NCBI RefSeq assembly: GCF_024628865.1
Contig: NZ_CP102384.1
Span: forward strand, 1,065,001 to 1,129,000
From: Sphingopyxis sp. DBS4
GTDB taxonomy: Bacteria > Pseudomonadota > Alphaproteobacteria > Sphingomonadales > Sphingomonadaceae
Direction: 5' to 3'
Length of the DNA: 64,000 bases
Shown here: piece by piece, positions 1-8,827 of the stretch
How positions within the stretch are numbered: position 1 is the first letter of the stretch
How the letters are laid out: each line of letters begins with the position of its first letter
Notes under the pieces: generated by a model
Databases searched by the model: none
What the model was told of the DNA's origin: nothing
The model's input: the letters and a program-made list of their open reading frames with translations, nothing else
Program-made: the position numbers and the translations under genes

Positions 1-902
1 ATTGCGGCGCCCGCAACGTGATGATGGACGGCTTCGATCCAGCGTCCTTTCTTGACACTCTCGAGCAGGAACGGATCAGCCATGCCTTTGTAGCCCCCAC
101 CATGCTCAATGCCATAGTGCATCACGACGGGGCATATGGCCGCCACTTTCCGAATTTGAAGTTTCTGCTGAGTGCTTCAGCGCCGATCTCCGAGCCGACG
201 CTTCGCAAGTCGTGCCAGATATTCGGGAATCATGTTCTTCATTCGGGCTATGGACAGACCGAAATCCTGCCCATCGCGTCTATGGGGCCCAACGAGTGGT
301 TCGGCGAATTTGAAGGTTCTGCCCCAATTCGGGCGGTCGGACGTCCCATGAGCGGCGCCGATATCGAAATCCGTAACGAGGACGGAAAGGTGCTGGGACC
401 AAACGAGCCCGGCGAGATCGTCGCACGGTTCGAAAATGGCCAGATGGAGGAATTCTGGAACGATCCGGAGGAAACCGCCCGGCGCATGGAAGATGGCTGG
501 GTCAAAACCGGCGATGTCGGCATGATCGACACAAACGGATTTTTGTATCTGCTCGATCGCAACAACGACATGATCGTGTCAGGCGGCTTCAATATCTATC
601 CCACCGAAATCGAAAACGTAATTGCCGACCATCCCGGTGTACTCGAGGTCGCGGTCTTTGGCGTGCCCCATGAAAAATGGGGTGAAACGCCGCTTGCAAT
701 GGTGCGTGTCAAGCCCGGAGCACAAATCACGGAGACCGAGATAATAGATTTGGTGCGCCAGCGTCTGGGCTCCGCAAAAAAGCCAAGCAAGGTCGTTTTT
801 ACCGCCGAGCCACTGCCGTTGAGCAATGTCGGAAAGGTGCTTCGTTCAAAGCTTCGAGAGCCCTATTGGGCGGGCCAGGACCGGCGCATTTCGGGGGCAT
901 GA
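1..902 (+). CDS. Acyl-CoA synthetase (AMP-forming), 3' part only
   Basis: The reading frame is open to the left edge of the window, so only about the last 300 residues of an adenylate-forming enzyme are present. Visible family motifs are GYGQTE (the YGxTE motif), a DGWVKTGD motif, the hinge region DRNNDMIVSGGFNIYPTEIE, and a C-terminal SNVGKVLR segment carrying the lysine expected for adenylation. It would activate a carboxylic acid to its acyl-CoA in the cytoplasm. The genes that follow on the same strand are beta-oxidation enzymes, so it probably makes the entry thioester of that pathway. The family is clear; the substrate is not. Confidence 0.9.
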   Translation, partial: CGARNVMMDGFDPASFLDTLEQERISHAFVAPTMLNAIVHHDGAYGRHFPNLKFLLSASAPISEPTLRKSCQIFGNHVLHSGYGQTEILPIASMGPNEWFGEFEGSAPIRAVGRPMSGADIEIRNEDGKVLGPNEPGEIVARFENGQMEEFWNDPEETARRMEDGWVKTGDVGMIDTNGFLYLLDRNNDMIVSGGFNIYPTEIENVIADHPGVLEVAVFGVPHEKWGETPLAMVRVKPGAQITETEIIDLVRQRLGSAKKPSKVVFTAEPLPLSNVGKVLRSKLREPYWAGQDRRISGA

Positions 903-968
903 CCGACGCAGCCATCCTAGCCACATCCTCTATTCCGGTGACCGCCTGCCGGCGCGCGGGAGACTGCA

Positions 969-1763
969 ATGGATTATGAATACATCCTGGTTGAGCAACG
1001 CGGCCCAGCGCTTTGGGTGACCCTCAACCGGCCGGCAGCGTTGAACAGTCTGTCGTTGGCTTTGGCCGAGGAACTAGCCGCAGCGATCGAGGCAGCGGAA
1101 GCAGATGCGACGGTGCGCGCTTGCATTCTTACCGGCGCCGGACGGGCGTTTTGCGCTGGCGCGGATCTGCTCGCAATTGGCGATGGAACAGGCGGACAAA
1201 CTCTCGCCGAACGCTTAAATCTGTTTCTGCCGCGGCTCGGTCAGGCTTTTAACAGGATCGAGACGTCGCGCCTTCCGATAATTGCGGCGGTCAACGGCCT
1301 TACGCTCGCCGGCGGCTTGGAACTGGTGTTGTGCTGTGATCTCGTCATTGCCGCGCACCCGGCCAGATTTGGCGACGCCCATGCAAATTACGGCCTGTTG
1401 CCCGGCGGTGGAGGGTCGGTTCGACTCCCTAGGAAGATCGGCGAAGCGCGTGCGAAACATCTGATGATGACCGGCGGGACCATCTCGGCTGCCGAGATGA
1501 AGGAAGCCGGACTCGTGACCCAACTGGTTGCTCCCGAGGATCTCATTGCGGCAGCGCAAGCGCTGGTAGAATCTCTTGCAGAAAAGAGCCGGCCAGGGCT
1601 CGCCTACATGAAGCAGCTAGTCCGCGCTGCGCAGGATAGCTCGCTCGAAGTCGGGCTGCGTCAGGAACTCGAAGCCATGGCTGCTTACGCCTTGTCCAAC
1701 GACATTGTCGAAGGACTGGCGGCATTCCGGGAGAAGCGGAAGCCCGATTTTTCCGACCGGTGA
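969..1763 (+). CDS. Enoyl-CoA hydratase/isomerase (crotonase) family protein
   Basis: A 264-residue protein with the crotonase fold signature: the oxyanion-hole region FCAGADL near residue 62 and the segment NGLTLAGGLEL around residues 109-119. The first catalytic glutamate of hydratases is present as E118. The second, normally in a FGxPE motif, is replaced: FGDAH puts H138 there. True hydratases use both glutamates, so this member may be an isomerase, hydrolase or lyase, or an atypical hydratase. It lies 66 bp after the acyl-CoA synthetase and 31 bp before the thiolase, which suggests one operon. Confidence 0.88.
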   Translation: MDYEYILVEQRGPALWVTLNRPAALNSLSLALAEELAAAIEAAEADATVRACILTGAGRAFCAGADLLAIGDGTGGQTLAERLNLFLPRLGQAFNRIETSRLPIIAAVNGLTLAGGLELVLCCDLVIAAHPARFGDAHANYGLLPGGGGSVRLPRKIGEARAKHLMMTGGTISAAEMKEAGLVTQLVAPEDLIAAAQALVESLAEKSRPGLAYMKQLVRAAQDSSLEVGLRQELEAMAAYALSNDIVEGLAAFREKRKPDFSDR

Positions 1764-1794
1764 GACCTGATCGGATGCGGAACACATTGGAAGA

Positions 1795-3045
1795 ATGGAT
1801 CAACGAATGACCGACATATTCGTCATGGGGGTTGGGATGACCCCGTTCGGAAAACAGTTCGACAAGAGCCTGAAAATGCTCTGCGCCGAAGCTTCGTCGC
1901 AGGCCTTTTCCGACGCAGGATGCACCGCCGGCGATGTCGAAGCCATCTTCTTCGGCAATTGCGTCCAGGGGCATATGGAGGGCCAGGACATGATCCGCGG
2001 CGAAATCGTGGCGCGAGCGATGGGCATCTCAAGCGTTCCCGTGGTGAATGTCGAAAACGCATGTGCGACGGCTTCCACGGCCTTGCACATGGCCGCCGCC
2101 TATGTTCGATCGGGGGCAGCGGATGTCGTACTCGCGCTCGGCGCGGAGAAGATGTACTCGCCCGACAAGGCGCTCATGTTCAGTGCATTCGATGGCGCTT
2201 GGGACGTGCATGAAACCGAGTCGGGCCGCGCGCAGCTGCTGGCCATGGGCAATGGCGTCGATGTTCCGGAAGGAACGACATCGAGTCAGCCTTACAGCGT
2301 TTTCATGGATGTATACGCCGCGATGGCACGCGCGCACATGAAGACCTACGGCTCGACGCAAGCGCAAATCGCGGCCGTCTCGGCGAAAAATCACATGCAT
2401 TCGACGCGCAATCTGCTTGCCCAGTATCGCCTCCCATATACCGTCGAAAGTGTACTCGCTGCGCCTCCGATCGTTTACCCGTTCACACTGCCGATGTGCT
2501 CTCCGATCAGCGACGGCGCCGCCGCTGCGATCATCTGCAGCGAAGCCGGTCGGCGCAAACTGTCGGCAGCCCCGGACAGGGCGCTAAGAATCCTGGCGTC
2601 TGTGCTGCAAACCGGCGCCGCGCGCGATCCCTTTGATTATGACCACCATGTCAGCCGCCTTGCGGCGAACCGGGCCTATGCGATGGCCGGCGTGGGGCCA
2701 GAAGATATTGGCGTCGCGGAGGTGCATGACGCCACGGCGGTTGGCGAGATCATTGAAATCGAGGCGCTCGGCCTGACGCCGCCTGGCGAGGGCGGACTCG
2801 CGGCAGAGCGCGGTGAGACGGCGCTGGGTGGGCGTATTCCGGTAAACACGTCGGGCGGGCTTGAATGCAAGGGACATCCGATCGGCGCCACCGGGCTCGG
2901 CCAAATCTACGAGCTTGCGCTGCAATTGCGCGGCGAGGCGGAAGATCGACAGGTTCCGAATGCCCGGTTCGCGATCGCGCAGAACGGCGGAGGTGTCATC
3001 GGGGTGGAAGAGGCGGTGGTCGCCGTCACGATCCTGGGCCGGTAG
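1795..3045 (+). CDS. Thiolase-like protein, lipid-transfer (SCP-x) type
   Basis: 416 residues with the thiolase nucleophile region NACATASTALH (C90) and the C-terminal GHPIGATG motif (H361). The second catalytic cysteine of biosynthetic and degradative thiolases is absent; the corresponding place reads AIAQNGGGVIG. That pattern is typical of SCP-x or lipid-transfer thiolases, some of which act as retro-aldol lyases on steroid side chains together with a DUF35 partner. No DUF35 gene is seen here. It would act in carbon-carbon cleavage of the acyl-CoA intermediate. A second ATG at 1807 is possible; the 1795 start has a close GGAAG. Confidence 0.88.
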   Translation: MDQRMTDIFVMGVGMTPFGKQFDKSLKMLCAEASSQAFSDAGCTAGDVEAIFFGNCVQGHMEGQDMIRGEIVARAMGISSVPVVNVENACATASTALHMAAAYVRSGAADVVLALGAEKMYSPDKALMFSAFDGAWDVHETESGRAQLLAMGNGVDVPEGTTSSQPYSVFMDVYAAMARAHMKTYGSTQAQIAAVSAKNHMHSTRNLLAQYRLPYTVESVLAAPPIVYPFTLPMCSPISDGAAAAIICSEAGRRKLSAAPDRALRILASVLQTGAARDPFDYDHHVSRLAANRAYAMAGVGPEDIGVAEVHDATAVGEIIEIEALGLTPPGEGGLAAERGETALGGRIPVNTSGGLECKGHPIGATGLGQIYELALQLRGEAEDRQVPNARFAIAQNGGGVIGVEEAVVAVTILGR

Positions 3046-3082
3046 TTGTCAGAGCGCGCCTAGGGAAACACGGGGTCACGAT

Positions 3083-4228
3083 ATGAACTTTGAGCTGTCC
3101 GATGAACAACGCATGGCGGTGGAAACCGTCCGCCGCTTTCTCGACAACAAGCTTGAGCCGGAAATCCGCCGGCATGGGGAGCGGTTCATCCCCAAACCGC
3201 TCATGAAGGAATGGACTCAAGCACTGACCGGCTATGGCCATATTACCGCACCGCATCAGGAGCAATGGGGCGGGCTTGATATGGGATGGCTCACTCATCT
3301 GCTCATTTTCGAGGAGATCGCCTATTCCTCGCTCGATGTGGCCATACCCGGCTTCATCAACGCGGTTGGCGCAGAACTCATCCGCCGCTTCGCCCCGGAG
3401 ACGATCAAGCAACGCTATCTTGCCGACCTCGTCGCGGCCGAGAAGTTCGTTTCGCTCGGCATCTCGGAGCCCGATGTCGGCTCGGACGTCGCCGCCATCA
3501 AGACACGCGCCGTACGAGACGGCGATTTCTGGGTCATCAATGGCGAAAAGACCTGGATCACCAACGGAGCCTACTCGGACATCTTCATCTGTACGTGCAA
3601 GACTGGCGAAAATGAAGTCACTCACATCCTGGTCGATCGTGACGAGAGTGAGTATGAGGTGCGCGATATCCAGAAGATGGCGCTCAACGGCCAATCGACT
3701 GCACAGATATTCCTGACCGAATGCCGCGTACCGGTGGCAAACACGATCGGCCGGGTCGGCGATGGATTGCGCAATACGTTGCAAGTGTTCGAGATTGCCC
3801 GCTGCCATATGGCGATGTGGAGTATCGGCATCGCACGGCGAGCAATGGATGAGGCGATCGCGTACGCTCGCGATCGCGCGCAGCATGGCAAGAAGATCGC
3901 CGGCCATCAGCTGATCGCCGACAAGATCGCCATCATGGCGACCAAGATCGACGCAGCCCGTCTGTTGACGCACCGGGCAATATCCCTCGTCCAGGCGGGC
4001 ACGCGCGCAGAGACGGAATGCTCGATGGCCAAGTGGTACGCCACCGAAATGGCGATCGAAGCGACGCGCGATGCGCTTCAGATCCATGGCGGCAACGGCG
4101 TCACCCGCGAATTCATCGTCGAGCGGCTGGTGCGTGAGGCGATCATTTGCCCCATCCCCGATGGCACGACGGAGATTCAAAAGCTTGTTGTTTCGCGCGC
4201 CCTGACCGGCATTCAAGCCTTTCGGTAA
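3083..4228 (+). CDS. Acyl-CoA dehydrogenase
   Basis: 381 residues with the full acyl-CoA dehydrogenase layout: an N-terminal helical domain, FAD-binding strands including SLGISEPDVGSD and WVINGEKTWITNGAYSD, and a C-terminal helical domain with QIHGGNGVTREF. It would oxidise an acyl-CoA to the enoyl-CoA using FAD. The position of the classical catalytic glutamate (YEGT in medium-chain enzymes) reads PDGT, placing D360 there; I cannot tell whether this aspartate is the base. The ATG at 3083 was chosen because the protein then begins at the usual domain start; upstream sequence in this frame overlaps the thiolase gene. Confidence 0.92.
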   Translation: MNFELSDEQRMAVETVRRFLDNKLEPEIRRHGERFIPKPLMKEWTQALTGYGHITAPHQEQWGGLDMGWLTHLLIFEEIAYSSLDVAIPGFINAVGAELIRRFAPETIKQRYLADLVAAEKFVSLGISEPDVGSDVAAIKTRAVRDGDFWVINGEKTWITNGAYSDIFICTCKTGENEVTHILVDRDESEYEVRDIQKMALNGQSTAQIFLTECRVPVANTIGRVGDGLRNTLQVFEIARCHMAMWSIGIARRAMDEAIAYARDRAQHGKKIAGHQLIADKIAIMATKIDAARLLTHRAISLVQAGTRAETECSMAKWYATEMAIEATRDALQIHGGNGVTREFIVERLVREAIICPIPDGTTEIQKLVVSRALTGIQAFR

Positions 4229-4333
4229 GGCTCAGACGAAAACGACAGCGTCGACGGAAATGGAGCCGCGTGCCTGACTCGCACAGGATCAAATGCGCAG
4301 ATGCGTCGCTCAGGTAAAAGAGGCAGACAAGCG

Positions 4334-5236
4334 ATGGACGAAGAGCTTCGTTTCGATGGCAGGGTAGTGGTTGTGACCGGAGCCGGAGGCGGACTTGGGC
4401 GCCAGTACGCGCTGATGTTTGGCGGGCGCGGAGCCAAGGTGGTGGTGAATGATCTGGGTGGCGACGAGAAAGGGAGCGGCAGCTGCTCCACAGCCGCTGA
4501 CAATGTGGTCGACGAAATTCGAGCCACGGGCGGTCAGGCGGTGGCAAATTATGCGTCGGTCGAGGAGGGCGCGCTGATCATCCAAGCCGCGCTTGACAAC
4601 TTCGGAACCGTTGACGTCGTCATCAACAATGCCGGCATCCTGCGCGATGTGAGCTTCCACAAAATGACCGACGAAGACTGGACACTGCTTCAGCGGGTCC
4701 ATCTGAATGGGACGCGGGCAGTGACGCAGGCAGCATGGCCGATACTGCGCGACAAGGGCTATGGCCGCATCGTCATGACCACGTCTGCAGCCGCAATCTA
4801 CGGCAACTTCGGTCAGGCCAACTATGCCGCAGCCAAGCTCGGAATATTGGGGCTTGCGAACGCGCTGGCGGAGGAGGGGCGGTCCAGAAACATCCAGGTT
4901 AATACGATCGCCCCAATCGCCGCATCGCGTATGACCGCGACCGCCTTTCCACAAGAGTTTCTCGCCAATCTCAGAGCGGAAGCGATCAGTCCATTGGTCG
5001 GTTGGCTTGCGCACGAGAATTGCAGCGAAACCAAAGGGCTTTTTGAAGTTGGAGCCGGCTATATCGCCAAGCTTAGGTGGGAGCGCGCGCTTGGGCACGC
5101 CTTCGGAGCGGACAGGGCGTTCACGCTCGATGATGTCGCCCGGCACTGGGGTAGAATTGTCGACTTCACGGATGCCGAGCACCCGCTCGGGCTGAATGAC
5201 AGCCTTGAGGCGGTAGAACGGGCGCTGAGAGCGTAA
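4334..5236 (+). CDS. SDR-family dehydrogenase, similar to the MFE-2 (17beta-HSD4) 3-hydroxyacyl-CoA dehydrogenase domain
   Basis: 300 residues with the Rossmann motif TGAGGGLG (15-22), NNAG (98-101) and the catalytic S151, Y164, K168. The long C-terminal part after the core SDR fold and the sequence VVVNDLGGD resemble the dehydrogenase domain of peroxisomal multifunctional enzyme 2. The likely reaction is NAD-dependent oxidation of a 3-hydroxyacyl-CoA, which fits the neighbouring crotonase, dehydrogenase and thiolase. The start at 4334 has an AAAAGAGG ribosome site about 10 nt upstream; an ATG at 4301 would add 11 residues. Confidence 0.87.
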   Translation: MDEELRFDGRVVVVTGAGGGLGRQYALMFGGRGAKVVVNDLGGDEKGSGSCSTAADNVVDEIRATGGQAVANYASVEEGALIIQAALDNFGTVDVVINNAGILRDVSFHKMTDEDWTLLQRVHLNGTRAVTQAAWPILRDKGYGRIVMTTSAAAIYGNFGQANYAAAKLGILGLANALAEEGRSRNIQVNTIAPIAASRMTATAFPQEFLANLRAEAISPLVGWLAHENCSETKGLFEVGAGYIAKLRWERALGHAFGADRAFTLDDVARHWGRIVDFTDAEHPLGLNDSLEAVERALRA

Positions 5237-5418
5237 TCAACCCAATGAATTACCATGATATTTTTGAGCGGCCGTCGGGCTGCCGATGGCGTCGTGCCGC
5301 CGCCAGATATCGATGAGCAGCAGGAATAGTTCTGCAGCGAATTGAATTGGACGACGGCCCTCAAATGCCGCCAAACGGCATGAACTACACAATATCTCCT
5401 GGGAAGAGAGGATCAGCC

Positions 5419-7581
5419 ATGAGAGGATGTCTATTGGCGTCTGCCGCGTTGTTGTGCTCGGGAACAGCATTTGCCCAGGAAGCAACGCCCCAGGCGAACG
5501 ACCAAACCGGGAGCGCCACGGAAGCGCTGGCTGAGGACATTGTCGTTACCGCCACCAAAAAGGGCTATGGCGAAAGCGTGCAGAAAGTACCGATGGCGGT
5601 CACGGCTTTTGGTGAAGCGCAGTTGGATGCCAAGTTCGTCCAGAATCTTCAAAGTCTGAGCTACGACGTTCCCAACGTCCAGCTCGAGGATGTGGGTACG
5701 GCACCGGGCTATGCCAATTTCACTATCCGGGGCCTCGGCATCAACAGCACGATCCCATCGATCGACCCCACCGTAGGCGTTTTCACTGACGGTATTTACC
5801 TCGGCATCAACGCTGGTGTCGTGCTGGACAACTTCGACCTTGAGGGGATCTAAGTTCTGCGTGGACCGCAAGGCTTGCTTTTCGGTCGCAACGTTACCGG
5901 CGGTGCCGTGGTTGTGCGGACCACACGGCCCAGCTTCGATTTTGGAGCCAAAGCCAAGCTATCCATTGAAACGGGACTGAAGAAGACCGTAAGCGGCACG
6001 GTTACCGGACCTATCGTCGATGACGTTTTGGCTGCCAAATTGGCCGTCTACTACAGCGACGACAATGGCTGGTTTCGCAACCGCTTCGACAATCGCAGCT
6101 TCGGTAAATCACATGACCTTATCATTCGCCCGGCACTTTCGCTCAAGGGTGGCGACCGCTTCCGAATGGATCTCCGCTATGAGCATGGCGATGTCGAAAG
6201 CGATGGAGCCCCTGTCCAGAGTCACGCGCTGTTTCCCCGCGACAGCTTCAGGTTTTCGATCAATTTCCCAGGTTTCTATGATGCCAAATGGGACCAGGCG
6301 ATCGTGGAAACCAACATCGATGTCGGTCTGGGCGGAGGCGTCTTCACCAACATCGCTGGCTATCGGAAATTCCGATCCTCCGCGGGCGCTGATATCGATG
6401 GAACACCACAGTCCTTCTTTCATGCCTTTTTCGAAATCGACCAGGATCAGCTCAGCGACGAACTTCGTTATGCCGGAAGGTTCGGTGACGTCGAATTGAC
6501 AACCGGTCTATACTATTTTTCCCAGGATCTTCGTTACGCCGAGCTGCGGAATCTTTTGGGCGGTGCTCGGATCGTTTCCGGTGGGGGTACGCAAGACCAG
6601 ACAACATGGGGCATTTTTGCTTCGACCGACTGGCATTTCACCGATACGCTGACCTTGAATCTCGGCGCGCGGTATAGCTGGGAACGCAAAGCCGTTCGGG
6701 TCTCGGCCTTGCGCGCAAATGGTTGCAATCTAGACACGCTGATCTGTGCAACCAATTTCGCCGACGCGGCAAAATGGCGAGGGTTTACGCCGAAAATCGG
6801 CCTTCAGTGGAAGCCGGATGACGACACGCAGATTTATGGCCTTTACACGCGCGGGTTCCGCAGCGGCGGATATAATTTGCGCAACACCGATCCCGCTGTG
6901 CCGCCGGGGCCATTCAATCAAGAGACCCAGGACAGTTTCGAACTCGGCGCCAAGAAGCAATTCGGGCGCCACCGGATCAACCTGGCGGCCTTCTACAATC
7001 GCATGAAGGACCTGCAGCGCGAGATCAACCTGCCCGGACCGCTTGGCGTCAGCCAGGTCATACGGAACACCGCCGACGCCACAATCAAAGGCGTCGAGGC
7101 CGAGGGGCAGTTTTTTCTTTTGTCCAACCTCGTGATTTCGGGTCAGCTCGGCTACGTGAATGGCCAGTATCGCAACGTCCAGTTCGACCTCAGCGGTGAT
7201 GGCGTCATCAACGATGTGGATCGTGCGCTCAAATTGCCAAGGCTGTCGCCATGGACCTATGGCGTGGGGCTGACTTATGATCAGCAGCTTGGCGAATTGG
7301 GGACAGCAACGGCGCGTGTCAGCTTCACGCATCGCGACAAGGCGGCATTCACCGACAACAACGTCGGCTTCCTTCAGGGCGCCGATATGCTCGATGCGAG
7401 CCTCACATTGGCGACCGACAACAAGCACTGGCGCTTCTCCATCTATGGCCGAAACCTCCTGAATGAGGTGACGATTGGCGGCGATACACCTTTGCCGGCG
7501 GCCTTCGGGGGCACGGGTGCAAGCCTTTCACCGCTAAACAGGGGGCGCGTCATCGGCGGAGAAGTGGCGATTAGCTTCTAG
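5419..7581 (+). pseudogene. TonB-dependent outer-membrane receptor interrupted by one in-frame stop
   Basis: The frame encodes a 720-residue TonB-dependent receptor of the FecA/FpvA-like sphingomonad type. It has a signal peptide (MRGCLLASAALLCSGTAFAQ), a TonB-box-like EDIVVTATKK, a plug domain, a 22-strand type barrel and a C-terminal ISF. A TAA at 5851-5853 splits it. The local translation reads DLEGI-stop-VLRGPQGLLFGRN, where the family has IEVLRGP, so the stop replaces the conserved glutamate codon and a single base change could explain it. The rest of the frame is intact, so this is a recent loss, a read-through case or a sequencing error. It presumably imported the substrate of the catabolic genes. 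Confidence 0.85.
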
Positions 7582-7640
7582 GCCATTTTCGAGGCGAGTG
7601 GAATCACCCGCCAACTCGGAAAATGCCCAAGATCAATTTG

Positions 7641-7694
7641 CTAGAGCATTTCCTGCCGGAAAGCCGGTTCCCACTTCTGCGCGAAATGCTCTAG
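7641..7694. repeat. Inverted-repeat element, likely bidirectional terminator
   Basis: The ends CTAGAGCATTT and AAATGCTCTAG are exact inverted copies, separated by a spacer that holds a smaller GCCGG/CCGGC pair. It lies between the convergent TonB-receptor frame and the LysR gene, where a shared terminator is expected. A related sequence starting CTAGAGCATTT occurs at 48724, also just downstream of a gene, so this looks like a dispersed genomic repeat family. Confidence 0.7.
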
Positions 7695-7745
7695 CTGATC
7701 GCGACGGATGCAGCGGATTTCCGATCGCACCCCGCCCCCTTGCCG

Positions 7746-8660
7746 TTAATCCGATGGTGCGGTGCGCCATGCCTGACGAACAAGGCTGACGAGCGCACGG
7801 CCAGCCGGTTTTACCTGCCAGCGGCTACGCACAGCATAACAAAGCGTCAATGGATCGAATAAACCGATTCCCTCCAAGGCCACGAAATTGGCGCGAAACC
7901 ATGAGTTCTCGGTGAACTGTTTTGCAACCATCCCGATAGCATCGGATGTGGCAACGATCCGTCGAACCAATTGAAAATAGTCTGTCATGTGGATCCAGTC
8001 AGCGGGACGCTTACCGCTTTTTTCGTACATCTGCTGAATGATCGATGTGTAGGGTTCGGAAGATGAGGGCACTACGAATTCGAACTGGACCAGCGGCTCC
8101 TTGCTGGTCGGGTTTATCCCCAGAATGGGATGATTGTTCCGCACAAAAGGCAGTATTTCGATCGAGGCGACCCGCTCGCACTTGAATTCCGGCCAGCGTG
8201 CAAAGGCCGCTTCAAGTCCAAAGGCGACATCGATATCGCCGCGCGACAGGAGTCGCACGCCCCTTTCGCTGTTGCCCGAAACGACTTCGACGCGCACTGC
8301 CGGATGGCGCCGCAGCAAAGAAACCAGAGGTTGGGTGAGCAACCAGTCGATTGACCCTGGGAACAGTCCGATTCGAAGCGGGCCCGCATAGGCGTCGGCG
8401 CGGCGGGCTGTATCTCCGAGTAGTTCAGCTGCGTCGGCAAGCAAGCGCGCTGCGCGATCGATAAATTCGCGTCCCTCCTCTGTCGGCATCGCGCCCCGTG
8501 AGGTCCGATGGAAAAGGGAATAGCCAAGATACCGTTCGAGTTCAGCGACACTCTTGGTCACCGCCGACTGCGTGACACCAACCGCATCCGCTGCCCTGGA
8601 GAAGGAACGAAGCTGACCAACCGCGACGGCATGCTTGAGGCGAGAATCGAGCATGGACAT
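7746..8660 (-). CDS. LysR-family transcriptional regulator
   Basis: 304 residues from the ATG at 8660. The N-terminus carries a LysR winged helix-turn-helix (LDSRLKHAVAVGQLRSFSRAADAVGVTQSAVTKSVAELE, shown in part), and the rest is a periplasmic-binding-protein-like effector domain. The frame is open further upstream, but starting at 8660 gives the normal LysR length and puts the HTH at residue about 5. It is divergent from the racemase-like gene at 8828 with about 170 bp between them, the usual arrangement for a LysR protein controlling its neighbour, here probably the catabolic genes with an acyl-CoA or acid as inducer. Confidence 0.88.
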   Translation of the reverse strand: MSMLDSRLKHAVAVGQLRSFSRAADAVGVTQSAVTKSVAELERYLGYSLFHRTSRGAMPTEEGREFIDRAARLLADAAELLGDTARRADAYAGPLRIGLFPGSIDWLLTQPLVSLLRRHPAVRVEVVSGNSERGVRLLSRGDIDVAFGLEAAFARWPEFKCERVASIEILPFVRNNHPILGINPTSKEPLVQFEFVVPSSSEPYTSIIQQMYEKSGKRPADWIHMTDYFQLVRRIVATSDAIGMVAKQFTENSWFRANFVALEGIGLFDPLTLCYAVRSRWQVKPAGRALVSLVRQAWRTAPSD

Positions 8661-8827
8661 GCCCCACAGGAATAATTGCTCCAGAGAATGAATTAGGCGA
8701 ATCAAGGTCATTTTGCCAATCTTACTTTCGACACTGCCGCCCAGCACGACTGCAACCCGTCTCGAAATCTGGAGCGGCGAAACGGCCTGGATCAAAGCGC
8801 CAAGGTCTCAGACGCAGGTATGCCTGA

